A DNA stretch of 64,000 bases, from positions 4,218,707-4,282,706 of the forward strand of contig CAJSYZ010000008.1 in NCBI GenBank assembly GCA_910574455.1. Reading direction: 5' to 3'. Made by a program: the position numbers and the translations under genes. This document shows, one piece after another, positions 15,156 to 26,341 of the stretch (the first letter of the stretch is position 1; each line of letters begins with the position of its first letter). The notes under the pieces are model-generated. The model made no database searches and had not been told where the DNA came from. It worked only from the letters and a program-made list of their open reading frames with translations. The DNA comes from Trichaptum fuscoviolaceum (lineage: Eukaryota > Basidiomycota > Agaricomycetes > Hymenochaetales > Trichaptaceae).

Positions 15156-17165
15156 ATGTCAATCATCGTGAAAGGCCTTCGTCGGCTATTCAATGGACGA
15201 GGTGAAGGTGATAATGAATTTCTACTTGATAATCCCTGGCAGCATTTGGATTTTACGCAGGCCTATCATGCCGCGACAGATGACGACGCAAGCTCGATGA
15301 GCTCCTTTTCAACAAATGCTACGATTGATGACAACCCAGGAACTGGCAGACTTATCGACAAGTACCTATATCAGAGGGGCGGAAAGAAGGTCGAGCGCTT
15401 GATCTTCCGGATGTGGATCAAAACATCACCTCCTAATCCAGCCCAAATATCGCGCTACTTTGAAGTCCTAAACGAGATCTCCACTCACGGCGGCCAGATT
15501 ATACCGCTGAAGCTCGCCATAACCAACCTCGAATCCAGTTATGGAGAAGTATCTGCGATTATCTCTGGATTAAAATGTTTGGTACAGCAGACAAAGTAAG
15601 TTTCTCACAATTTTGGAGAAAAGTAGCTAAACGTAAGGAATTATAGGTCACCATCACTCTTCCGATCTGCAGTAGCTCTATCATCACTCATTCGTGTTTC
15701 ACTAAGGGGCTATTCCTGTGAATTCGCCAACTTCTACCTGGCTATTGCACAGGTCGAGCCCATATTTCACGTGGAAGTGCTTGCCACACCCCTTAGCAAT
15801 TCTCGGCCCGAGAAGGCGTTCACCCACTTTTTGATTAGACTTGCAGAAGCAAACGTGATAGCCCTGCAAAAATGCAAGCCAACGGTCACATCTGCTCTGA
15901 ACCTGAGACAAAACTTACTACGCCTGCTTGACAAACGATGGTTCGTACCTTAGTCTTCGACATTTCACAACAATAGCTCAGTTATTGCCTAGGTCTTCAG
16001 ATAAAGCCGTGCTCGATTCTGTCGCGGATGCATGCGTCATTTATGCGCATGCTATTTCTTGCATGCAGGGCGAAGACTTGGGTGCCGCAACAGCTTCTAT
16101 TCTTGAGTCAATCTACTTCTTGGTCGTCTTCTTCTTCCAGTCCTTCCCCATTCTCTATTCACAAGCCAACTCGTCCGAGCTAAAAAGCCGGAATTACGCC
16201 CGTATGATCCTATCGACACTCACAAACTGGCTTGACATCACGTTGCAAAGACCTATCTACATCTCGAGCTATCTGAAATCTCCAAAACATGTCGCACCAC
16301 TGGAAAGCGGACTCGCATTTCGCGGCCTGTTTCACGCGTACGTGTTATTCAATGAGTTGATACTAAGTCTGAAACTGATGTCCTTGTATCTATGACCTGA
16401 AGTATCTCGGCTAGATTCCCAATGGCAAAGACATCGATGCCATTCTTTTCTAACGCCGTTGAACACTGGCCACTCATTTCCCGCGACGTATTGCCAAGGA
16501 GGATTCGAGTAGAGTCCTCCACCTTTGACAAGAATCCGCTGCATCTTCAAAGTTGTTTGAAAAGATCAGCTCGAAGATCTGAGCGACTTCTTTCGTCGTT
16601 CGAGGAGCTATTATGGGAGGTACAATACAGCACCTGGAGGCGCATACCTGCCGTACTATGCGCGGGAAAGAACGAAGCGTACCCCGAAGGCTTTCGGGAT
16701 GGGCTAGTTGAACGTTCGCTCCATCGAGCACGGAAAGTTGAGGTGTGCGAGGACGAGTGCACGAAGGAATTCCGGACAGCTCGGTCAACTGTCTTCGAAA
16801 GCGGGGATTGGAAAACACTGGGGCTAAGCTTATTGGATTGGTACGAATATAAACGAAACTGTCTTCTTCGAAGCACATGGGCGCCTTTCTTCTGGTCAAA
16901 TTTGGATTGGAATTGGGATCTCGGTGAAAGCCTGACACGTCTCTACAAGATCGAAACTTTTACCACTTCCGCAGCTCCTATCGCCATGATTTACCCAGAT
17001 GATGTTTCGGGCAGTGCGTGGATTGTCAAGTCCAGACTCGCTCCGAAGAATTTTCCAAAGGAAGTGCGGGTCGAATACAGGAATGATATGGGCGAAGTAG
17101 AAATAATGACATATACATGCATTGCTCCTTATCACGAGCGATTATCGAATGAGGGCTTTAGCTGA
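15156..17165 (+). CDS. Unrecognised basidiomycete protein, paralogue A
   Basis: Exons 15156-15595, 15647-15940, 15993-16337 and 16415-17165 join to 609 residues; all three introns are phase 2. The protein is predicted cytosolic and helical with no signal peptide or clear membrane segment. The N-terminal region has an Asp/Ser-rich stretch, then STNATIDDNPGTGRLIDKYL and a basic RGGKKVERLIFR. The middle contains CLVQQTK and RLAEANVIALQK. The C-terminal part has WNWDLGESLTRLY and ends in a beta-hairpin-like KEVRVEYRNDMGEVEIMTYTC. Gene B (18991-20995) matches along the whole length with the same intron positions and phases, and gene C (43329-45533) matches more distantly. No known domain was recognised. 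Conservation of frame and introns between copies argues that the gene is real and under selection. Confidence 0.75.
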
Positions 17166-17976
17166 AAGCCACGATGCCAAGTTCTCAGTCTTATCCACGG
17201 AAGGTCTTGGTTGTAGGGTTGGATCACGAGGAAGATAGCAAGTCTCGAGCAATCGTCACACTGGATTAGGTATGTCCTCCAAATCTATGCAACTTCACAA
17301 TGTGTGAAATGGCTGACTCCTTCTGGATTTAATAGAAGAAGTGAAGGAATCTGGCTTGACAATGAAGGTTTCGTAAGGCTTAGTCGTACATTATGTCGTG
17401 GAATAATCAAGCATTCGGTTCAGAATTTCTTGGGGAAATCCCTTCCTACGGCTATTTTGTTAAGGGCGAGGGTGAACTCGCTGTGCATTGACAGCGAGCG
17501 ATGTCTTTCCTGAGTCGATAGCTAACGAAGGCAACAGCACTCTGACAGAACATTATAGAATTTGTCAGTAGTATCTACGACATCACTTTGACCGATAGGA
17601 ATTGACTTATGTACACATCTCATCTAGAGTCTTTTCTCATGTTTGCCGCGACGCCAGAGATACTTCGCATTTCGCGATCTTGTCTTTCTGCCTTGCAAGT
17701 AAACCAAGCCTGTACAGCAAGTTTAAAATAGCCATGCTCATCCAGCCGATGGATTACCGGGTACCAAACCACGCTGCGCAGATATTTGATCGGAGTTTTT
17801 TTCGAGAACCATAATCAATGATACTTTCAGCACATGTCTCGATAGATCTTCTCTCTCTCGATTTGCAAGGTCTAGATCTGGCTTAGGCAGCGTAAGGTGA
17901 CCATCATCTCGAAGAGTCATGTATAACCTTTGCTCAAATTAATAACAGTAACGTTTCGGACCCACTGATCGCCATC
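17166..17976. other. Intergenic between paralogue A and a possible small gene
   Basis: 811 bp of AT-rich sequence. The open frames of up to about 70 codons have no support. No repeat or RNA gene was seen. Confidence 0.5.
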
Positions 17977-18652
17977 ATGACCGAACGCGAAGGAGTCCTA
18001 TTAATAATCTTCATTTGTCTAATGCATTGTAGACTACACAGGTGCTGCTCTTCACCGAAATTAACTCATATCCATTGGAACTTGTGGGCCACTGTATTTG
18101 AAAGACGAGATGTCATCCGAGACGTTAACATTCCCGCTGGTCCCGATGAAGATACCATCTCCAGTGCAGTCAAAAGGTCTGTGAATAATGGAGAGTATTT
18201 TAATTTCAGAGTTCTAACACAATGATAACAGTAGAAACCCACTCGAAGAGAACACATGTTGTCCCAGCACCAAGCAGTATGCTCTAAACAAGGTCGTTCA
18301 AGTCTGGACCGAAATTTTGACATGCCCCTTCAGCGCCGGGTGCAAATTCCCCGCAGAATGGCTCGAAATCAGCATTGACGCAAAATGTGGCTCTTGGAGA
18401 ATCAGCAGCCCTCTGAAAGTGTATGAGATGACTGTCAAGTGCATTAAAGTCCGAAGGTCGGTGGAGCAGCAGAGAGTGACACAAAGAGACATTGGAATAG
18501 CCCTCGAACATCGTTTGCGAACTCGTACAGACTCCGCAAGGACAAATAGGAGCAAGCACAGTTGGAACTCCGACTCAAACTTCAACTTTAGACGTACTTC
18601 CTTTCAAGGATGCCTTCTTATCGCTGACCATCAAGTCGGTGTATGTATATAA
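17977..18652 (+). CDS. Possible two-exon gene of unknown function
   Basis: An ATG at 17977 opens a frame to 18176. A GTCTGT donor and an AACAG acceptor (intron 18177-18231) then join it in frame to 18232-18652, giving 206 residues. The product starts with a hydrophobic Cys-rich segment (VLLIIFICLMHC), continues with THIHWNLWATVFERRDVIRD, and has a basic tail after WRISSPLKVYEMTVK. I do not recognise any family. It sits between paralogues A and B on the same strand. Support is limited to the open frame and one reasonable intron, so it may be spurious or a relic. Confidence 0.3.
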
Positions 18653-18990
18653 CTCATCGGTAGAACCGTACTGGTACATCTATCCTCTATTGATCTTATA
18701 TCTTCCATCTGCAGATATACCTTAGCTTATTTGTCTGCAGAAACGCTGAAGCTTCATGGTACATTGGAACGTAGTTGCAATCTCAGGCTTTACAACATAC
18801 AGACGAAGAAACTACGTTGGTGGTTAGATAAATGCGCAACTCTGCATAGGCTAGGAAAGATATGTATCGTTTGACTACTTATACTAGCCATCTAACGGAC
18901 AACGGTTTTAGGAATCCAGTTGCAAAGCGAGTGAAACAGTCGCCCATTGCAAGCCAACCCACATCAATTTTCATCTTCGCAAGGTTTAAA

Positions 18991-20995
18991 ATGCTATTTA
19001 TCCAAAATAGAGTCCAAAAGTCTCTCAATCCACCATATCTTGATGAATCTACTATACTAGAAGATCCATGGTCAAATCCCGTCGACACCACTGTGCACAA
19101 CTCAGATGACGATGACGCAAATTCGGTCAGTTCACACTCGACAAACGCTACAGTTGACGACAACCCAGGAACAGGCAGATTGATAGACAAGTACTTGTAT
19201 CAGCGGGAAGGAAGAAGACTCGAGTACTTCATTTTCCGAATAAGGCTGCCAAGCCTTCCGCCAGCTCGTATCTCTCGGTTTATCGAAGATCAATATGGCG
19301 CCTTCTTACTTCTCAGATATGAAGACGATATAGGAGTCCCTTTGAGTGATCTACCGACACTTATTTGTTTCGACTCGCGCGGATCTACTACTCTATCCGG
19401 AATGAAGAGTCTCGTGCAGCAGACGAGGTGAGCGAATTTCATCTCTGTGGGGAAGAAAATTAATCAACTATGTATGTTCAGGTCGAAATCAGTTTACCGA
19501 TCCTCCGCAGCCCTGACATCCCTTATGCGTATATCAATGCTACTCGACACATTTGCAGCCTTCTACGTTGGCGTCTCAAAATCGGAGCCTATATTCTGCG
19601 TGGAATCACTTGCCTCTTCCCTTAACATCTCGAAACCTGAGAAGAAGTATAGCCTTTTCTTAGTGAAGCTCGCAAAAGCGAACGTCCTGTCTTTAAAGCT
19701 TCGCAGTGCGACAACTGAGTTTGGTCATGACTTAAGATGCAAGCTCTCGCACCTGCTGGACCACTCACGGTACGACCTTCCATGTTTCTGTACCGTCTGG
19801 CGCTTTATCTAATACTCTACCGATAGACTCCCCGGTTACGATATTCTCGACTCTGTCGGGGACGCTTGCTTCATATTCGCTCGCGCTATCTCTTGTATAC
19901 ATCGCTCAACCCGACCGAGCGTCAAGCATGTCCATATTATGAGGACAGTGTACTATTGCGCGATCTTCTTTTTCCAATCAATCTTCGTGCTCTCTCGCCA
20001 ACTCCCTTCACTAGAGCTCAAAGCACAACAACACGCTCATATGGTTATATCAACACTTGCCCGCTGGGTAGACGCTGGGCTATGTGCGTGCTATAACCTA
20101 GGCATGTCTATAAGCCGACAAAGTATCGCCATACTAGAAATGGAACTCTGCTTGCTAGGTTTATTTCACGCGTGCGTACAAAATCTATTATTTACTGAAT
20201 ATAAGAATATATGTGCTTAATACTTCGTTCAGACATCCGATGTCAAAAGTATTGCTTCCATCATATCATAGCGTCGTCGTGCGCGACTCGAACTTGGCAC
20301 ATGTCGTCAAGCACCTTCCACGGAATGCGCAAGCGGCAATTACTGGGAGATATGAGAGTTCACCTTTATTTCGGGATTGCATAGGTCGATCTGTGCGAAG
20401 AGCCGCTCTACTACTTTCCTCGTTCGATGAGCTACATTGGGAAGTTCGCGATAGCACTGTGCCTTCGGATATGAAAAAGGAGCCCACCGAGACTAGATTT
20501 CCGACTGAAGACACATACGGCGATTACACGAAGCCACCCTTTCACCAGTTGCGTCAGGCACGCCGCGCACATGTCTGCGAGAACGATTTGACGCTGAAGT
20601 TCCGGAAGGCGCGAGAGGAGACTGCAGAATACAAGGAGAAGGGCATGATAACGAAACAGGGTTGGGATGCGGCGAATTGGCGCGTGTACAAACTAGACTG
20701 CATATGGAAAAATCGGAATGCGGCATATTTTCGGTCGATCATGGACTGGGATTGGGACCTTGCTGGAAGCCTGAAGGACCTCTTCGATCTCAAATATGCG
20801 TCCCCGTCTGGAGATACGATGGACATTACAGTCCATACTGCGTCTGAGTACGACCATGGAATGCAGGTTGGTGTTTGGAATGTTGTGTCGGAAATGAAGC
20901 AGGTAGAATTACCAAGGGAGGTTCGGATTCAATACAGGACTGAGTCAGGTGAAATCAAGCACATGACATACACTTGTGAACCCTTACCCGTGTAG
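18991..20995 (+). CDS. Unrecognised basidiomycete protein, paralogue B
   Basis: Exons 18991-19427, 19482-19769, 19827-20171 and 20233-20995 give 610 residues with the same three phase-2 introns as gene A, so A and B are tandem duplicates. Shared landmarks are STNATVDDNPGTGRLIDKYL, SLVQQTR, KLAKANVLSLKL, DILDSVGDACFIFARAIS, DWDWDLAGSLKDLF and the C-terminal REVRIQYRTESGEIKHMTYTC. The copies differ most in the N-terminal 40 residues and in a Lys/Glu-rich insertion (KKEPTETRFPTEDTYGDYTK). A hydrophobic stretch YCAIFFFQSIFVL could be a buried helix. No catalytic motif is evident. Confidence 0.75.
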
Positions 20996-21260
20996 TACAC
21001 CATAGGAGAGTAGTTTGGCGTCTGACATCGAGAAGAATACCGTCTCTCCGAAGATGGTTTGAAGTCAAGACAACAGCCTGGCGGGCGTTTTCACCTTTAT
21101 TATTAACGCTTTTCATGTACTTTTCATCACCGCTGACTGTTTAACGTAAATTCTATACCATGACTATATGTATGCAAATGGGCACTCTGATGAGAAATAA
21201 AATGTTCGAGGTGCATCATCATTGAGAGCGCTTTGAAGTTTCGTTATGGAATGAATGCTC

Positions 21261-23692
21261 TTAAGGGCTTGCAGCGTATCGACTCTTCATCCGGATCCGT
21301 TCTCCGTAGCGCCAGAATAGCCATGGTCTGCGAGTATAAATGTTATGAGATGAGTAATCCGATAAAGATTAGTAGAGGCTTACGCGGGACACCCAACAGC
21401 AATCGCAAACGCAGCGAGAATCGTATCACTCTTACCATACCCCAGGGCATTGTACATGTAAGGCGCGAAGAGTGGGAATCCGAACGCGGCGACGGAACGG
21501 AGGAAAGAGACCGCCGCTAATGCTATGGAGGGAGAAATGCACGTTAGCACTAGGTGATAATATGTATGGACAGAACAAGAAAACTCAAACCTGATGCAGC
21601 GTTTAGTGTAAAGGCGTCGATGACGTAGATTTGAATGGACTGGAAGGTAAGGATCATTCCTGCGCCGATAAAGACGTTCCCCTGACATAAGCATTGACAT
21701 CATTGCGAAAGAAAGGGAGAAAAAGACACGGAGTGCTCACAATATCGGGAACCAACCAGAAGACGTGATTCTGCGCAGACCAGCCATTAAGTAGAAGGCC
21801 GATAGGGAGGAAGATCGTTCCCGGAACCATGGACGCTATTGGAGGTGCGATGTAATTAATCGCAACAGAAATCGGGGCGTAAAGCGAGCTTACGAAGCCT
21901 GAACTCGGGTTTCCCATGTCCACCATTCTTCTCCTTGAAATATTTATATATTCGATCGAAGAGGCGGGCGTTGATTTGCGAACTACCCGTTACGCCGACT
22001 CCAAGCGCGAGGTAGTGTAGTCCAGCAATGCCGACAGACTCGCCGTATATACCTTTGTAGATTGCAGGGAGGGTTGTGAGGATTAAGTAGACGAGACCGT
22101 AGCTGATTATTAAAAGGTCGAAATAATTACGACTAGTTAACGGGAAAAAATTATAGGGAAGAAAAGAAGGTACATACACAAACGCCATGTAGACCCCGAG
22201 CAGTTGAATGATGGGCTCACGTGCAAAGAGTGCAAAAGGTCTTAAAATTGCCTTCGCGAAGATACGTTTCCACCTGAGCGATGAATCATTTATGTTAAAG
22301 GTATATTGTATACGAAAGAAAACGTGCTAACTGTCGGTCTGCGTTCTGATAAGGTGTTCGCACTCGATTGAAATCGTCTTTCGCTATGCCCATGTCTTTC
22401 TTAATACGGTTTGCCCTGCGTTCAAGAAGTAACGGCGCAAATGCTAGATTCCGCCGTTAGATGTCTTACAGAGGGAATGGTGAAGTTAAAATGCTTACTT
22501 TCTTTCAGGAAGAACAAGCCGAGGACTTGGACGACCCCATCTGCTATAGACGTCGACCAAAACTAATGACATTACGATCAGCATGCACGTAGACGATCAG
22601 GTGAAGTAAATTGCATCGACGTACCACCCATCTCCAAGTCGTTTTCTGTGCAATCCATGCGCCTGCGACAGGTCCGAGGACTGGACCGAGTAGAGGGGCA
22701 AGTGAGTAGAGGGCAATAGCTCTACCGCGTTCTTCGGGTCGCCAACAGTCACCTAAAACACCTCCGCCTACTGCTAACGGCGCACTGCCGCCGAGACCTG
22801 CGAGAAATCGGAAGGCAATGAGTTCGCCTTTGTTGCGCGCAGCTCCGCAAGCAATGTTCCATACTAGACCGAAACTGGATGAAAAATAGCAAGCCGAAGA
22901 AGGGAGAAGCAAACGCACCAAGGTAAAATAAGTTGGCGCCTTGAATTACTCTTGAGCGTCCGTACAATTCAGATAGAGGGCCGAGGAAGAGGGGCCCAAT
23001 GGCTTGCAGGGATTTTTCTCACCATAGGATACGAAAGCTTTGTAGAGAAGTTTTCTCACCGTAGGCGAGGACGAAAATAGAAACAGTCATTGCAAGAACA
23101 ACTGAGCTTGTGATCCCAAACTCGCGTGCAATCTGCTCTGTCGCTGGTGCCACCATGGAAGAAGATACTGGCGATATAAAGGTGAATGCAGAGACGATGA
23201 CCGTCGCGACCCATTTTGTTTTATAAGACCAGCTGCATACAAGACAGGAAGATAATGCAAGATCGAGGTATAATAATTAGCCTCTAATTGCCTACAAAAC
23301 ATGACTCGGAGATAGACGCACTTCTTTGGGTTTGAGGGATCGTCAGGGCCGTCCCAGTCCACGATGATAACTTCATCCTCCTGACTTGCATTTGCATACC
23401 CTGCCTCGAGTGCTTTGGGGCTAGCTTGTCTGCCAAGCTCAAGCTCGGTCTCCTCCAAGTCGATCCGTGGTGGTATATCAGAAAGCGAGTTTCTTCGGGT
23501 TGCACCATCCAAATCCAACATCTCCTCGTAATCTCCGCGGGCGCCAGCGTCTGAGCTATTTGAGGAAATATCCTTCTCGCTAAGCGGCACGTCGGCTTGA
23601 AGTTGGCTGGACTCTGAGATAATTGTACCAGAATGGGCGTCGTGCACCTGGGCTGAGCCGTTTTTCTCGCTGACGATTCCCGTACCGTTCAT
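21261..23692 (-). CDS. MFS-1: DHA1-like MFS drug/polyamine-type transporter
   Basis: About 12 exons on the minus strand. Residues 1-123 form a cytosolic acidic tail with LDGATRRNSLSDIPP and VIIVDWDGPDDPSNPKN, the usual fungal DHA1 pre-TM1 motif. TM1 follows (VATVIVSAFTFISPVSSSMV), then APATEQIAREFGITSS, motif A GPLSELYGRSRV, and GGGVLGDCWRPEERGRA. Motif C is PLLGPVLGPVAGAW, characteristic of drug:H+ antiporters. The second half holds WKRIFAKAILRPFALFAREP, GIAGLHYLALGVGVTG and SMVPGTIFLPIGLLLNGW. The protein ends PWLFWRYGERIRMKSRYAASP. All exons join without a forced stop, so it is probably functional at the plasma membrane; the substrate is unknown. It is closest to MFS-4 in motif A and in KKDMGIAKDDF. 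Intron 2 contains a second copy of its own donor region. Confidence 0.85.
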
Positions 23693-23988
23693 TTCTGCTG
23701 CTCGACGTCGAGATTGCGCATTTCTCTGCTATTAAAAGGATGTTTGAGCTAGATGGATGACGGCCAGCCACTGACATATCCGATGTTTTCCGTGTCTAGA
23801 GATTACAACACCGAGGGGGATGCCCGAACATCAGGAAAACTACTTTCTGCTGAAAGTGACTTAAGCGTCACTTAAATGTCCTGAGAGACTGAAGTCTTAA
23901 ATAAGGCAGGCTTCACTTATTCATGCATGTCCTCCCATTATTCAGGAGCGACTTACTGAAATCAGTGCTGTTGACTTAAATCAGTACT

Positions 23989-24056
23989 TCAGTCAGTCAG
24001 TCAGTCAGGTCAGTCATTCAGGCAGTTCAGTCATTCAGGCAGTTCAGTCATTCAGT
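23989..24056. repeat. TCAG-derived tandem repeat
   Basis: Five TCAG units are followed by a roughly 18-bp unit of the type TCAGTCATTCAGGCAGT repeated about two and a half times. Visible directly. Confidence 0.85.
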
Positions 24057-24111
24057 TAATACAAGTAGATGATAATATTATAAGCACAAAATAATTACAA
24101 TAATAAGTAAG

Positions 24112-24459
24112 CTAAGAACTCGCCGCCCACCCACGAGCGGGCTCGTCTCCCGGCTCCCTCTGCCTTTCAGCTTCGGCATCGACGGGCGCAGAGGGGGAGG
24201 TTGCGTGCTTCGCAACGACACTGTCCGCTAACACTGACACTTGGCACGGGCGGCGTTGGTGCTGTTTCTGTCTTGATTTGTGTAGGCGCGAGAGAACCTG
24301 GTGCGTGAGGGCGGTCTGGAGGGTTGGCGGGACGAGGGTTTGGATCCAGGCGTTGGTGTGGGTGCTGCTGTTGGTGTCGGACCTTGAGAGCCAGACCGCT
24401 GCTGCTGTGTTGTTTGTTGTGGGGCGGACCCGAGACGCTCTTAAGTGACGAGAGGACAA
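24112..24459 (-). other. GC-rich open frame, possible gene fragment
   Basis: A minus-strand open frame of about 115 codons in a locally GC-rich patch inside AT-rich DNA. Its peptide includes TNAWIQTLVPPTLQTALTHQ and LSRLHKSRQKQHQRR. The composition looks coding-like, but there is no ATG-led gene model and I recognise no domain. It may be a stranded exon of a lost gene or chance. Confidence 0.2.
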
Positions 24460-25046
24460 ATGGCGCGATTGCCGAAGCGCCCCGAGCAGGATTAGTCAGC
24501 TTTCCGCAGTTCATCTCGGCGATATTACTTTAAACGGTACACCGGGCTACTGCGGATCTTAGAGTCCCACGAAGCACGTGTACATTTCTCCGCACTCAAA
24601 TTCGGTCTCATGCGTTTATTTCCGGATATAAGCAGGTCCGCGACCTTACGGAACCTTTTCTCTTTTATTCTTAGACTTCTATAGATCAAAGACGATCCTG
24701 CCTGAATTATGGATTGTACGAACGGATGTGTTCATACACTCCTCTCAACTTGTCTTGCATATTATTGATTCAACTGTTGTGTCTTAGATACAGTAAATAT
24801 TTATACAATGTACTAGTATTCTGGTATAGAATCCCTTGTACTAACAACATAGGTTGATTCCCATTAATCTATTCGTCGACCTTGATTGAATCTAGTTTTG
24901 TTCTGCAAAGATGTGAACCTCTTGATATCAGCATCGACATGATCATTGTTGCTGGGGTATCGGCATCTCACTGCTTATTTTGTGGTCTCGACTCTTTCTT
25001 GTCCAATTCCGGACAGGGGTCTTGACATCTTGTTGCTCGTGACCCA

Positions 25047-25061
25047 GGGGGGGGGGGGGGG
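25047..25061 (+). repeat. Homopolymer of 15 G
   Basis: Fifteen consecutive G between CCCA and TTCCC. It is slippage-prone and may be an assembly-length uncertainty. Confidence 0.9.
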
Positions 25062-26341
25062 TTCCCTGAATGCCAGAGCTCATGCCATCCATAATATACT
25101 GCAACAAATGGCGCAGAGACGTGCCTCTAAACTTGACATGTCAGCTTAGCGATATAAACTATATGAGTTATAGGCGTTAACCTGTAGTGCCAATATCGCC
25201 TCTGCGGAATTGGAAATACTCTGGAGCTGTATCTTGATTCTTGATAGACTATAGAAGTCTATGGTGTTACTGAGCGGGCAACCAATGTATTGATACTATT
25301 GAACATCCAAATCGACATGCAATTGAAAACTCGGATTGCACACTGGTAACTGCAGCTGCTTGCACAATTATCATATCCGTAACCGCAAGAAGCGAGTGGA
25401 TTGATACTAGATGCTATACGTAGGTTTTCAAAAAGCTCCGATTGCCGACCTAAAAGGTGAAAGAGTCGCTAGGATCGAACAACCGTGCCATCTGATCCGC
25501 CAGATTTCTTCCCAAGATATTGCAATATGCTCGTATGGATCATCTTTCTTCATGGGACGCAGCCTACTGTTCACGAGATTTGGAGAGAGGCAGATTCTTA
25601 CCCGATGAAGGTAACGCACCTTGATGGAGGTTTCCCGGCGTCACGACTATTGTGCCTCCCGATAACGTCTGCGTCAGTCATTGAGAACCAATATATCCGC
25701 GTTGTATTCATCATGAAATAACTTCCATTCCTATTTACCCTGTGATATCTCTCATCACACTTCACAATATCAACTCCGCATTTGCTCTTGTCCTATGCAT
25801 CCTTACTGCGACTTCACGTATCAGCAAACCAAACGTATCCGGGACGACAGGGACTACAGGGAACATGTCTGTGCTTGGCCTAGCCCAAATTCACCTTACA
25901 GGTCCCCTTTCCATCATAGAGACCTGTGTCGACTACTTGAGACGGATGAGGGAGCTTTGGTTGAAACGGCGAACAGGGATATTTTTGATGACAAGACTGA
26001 TAAATGCCAAGTTCGAGTGGGATGGCAAGATGATGACAACGGGAAGGCTGTCTTTAAGATTTAGAGTGAGAGGGATGACGAGGTATTGATACGAGTAGCG
26101 AGAGTTAATTAGCATAATGAACTCCATTTTCATAGGTAAATATGGGGTTGAGAATACCGTTTTGCAATACTTTCGTAATTCGTAACATTATGTACTGTAC
26201 ATAAATTGTTATGGATAGGATTGATCAGAAACGGATGAAACGGACGTTATGCAAGAATGAATCTATGTTGTGAGTGAATTGGGATGTGGATGGTCAACGG
26301 GGAATATTCTATGTCATGTATTGGAAGAGATACGGATATAA

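Larger units (their letters stand above)
23693..26341. other. Intergenic between MFS-1 and MFS-2 with simple repeats
   Basis: 2.6 kb holding the promoter side of MFS-1 and the 3' side of MFS-2. It has a short inverted repeat AAGTGAC..GTCACTT near 23856-23876, a TCAG-based repeat, a G15 run at 25047-25061, and a more GC-rich patch at 24112-24540. Several 60-115-codon frames (such as 25742-26089 plus) have no recognisable content. Confidence 0.5.

Noticed and set aside
24167..24514. Second overlapping frame in the GC-rich patch
   Set aside because: It overlaps the other frame in the same patch, has no start context and no recognisable domain.
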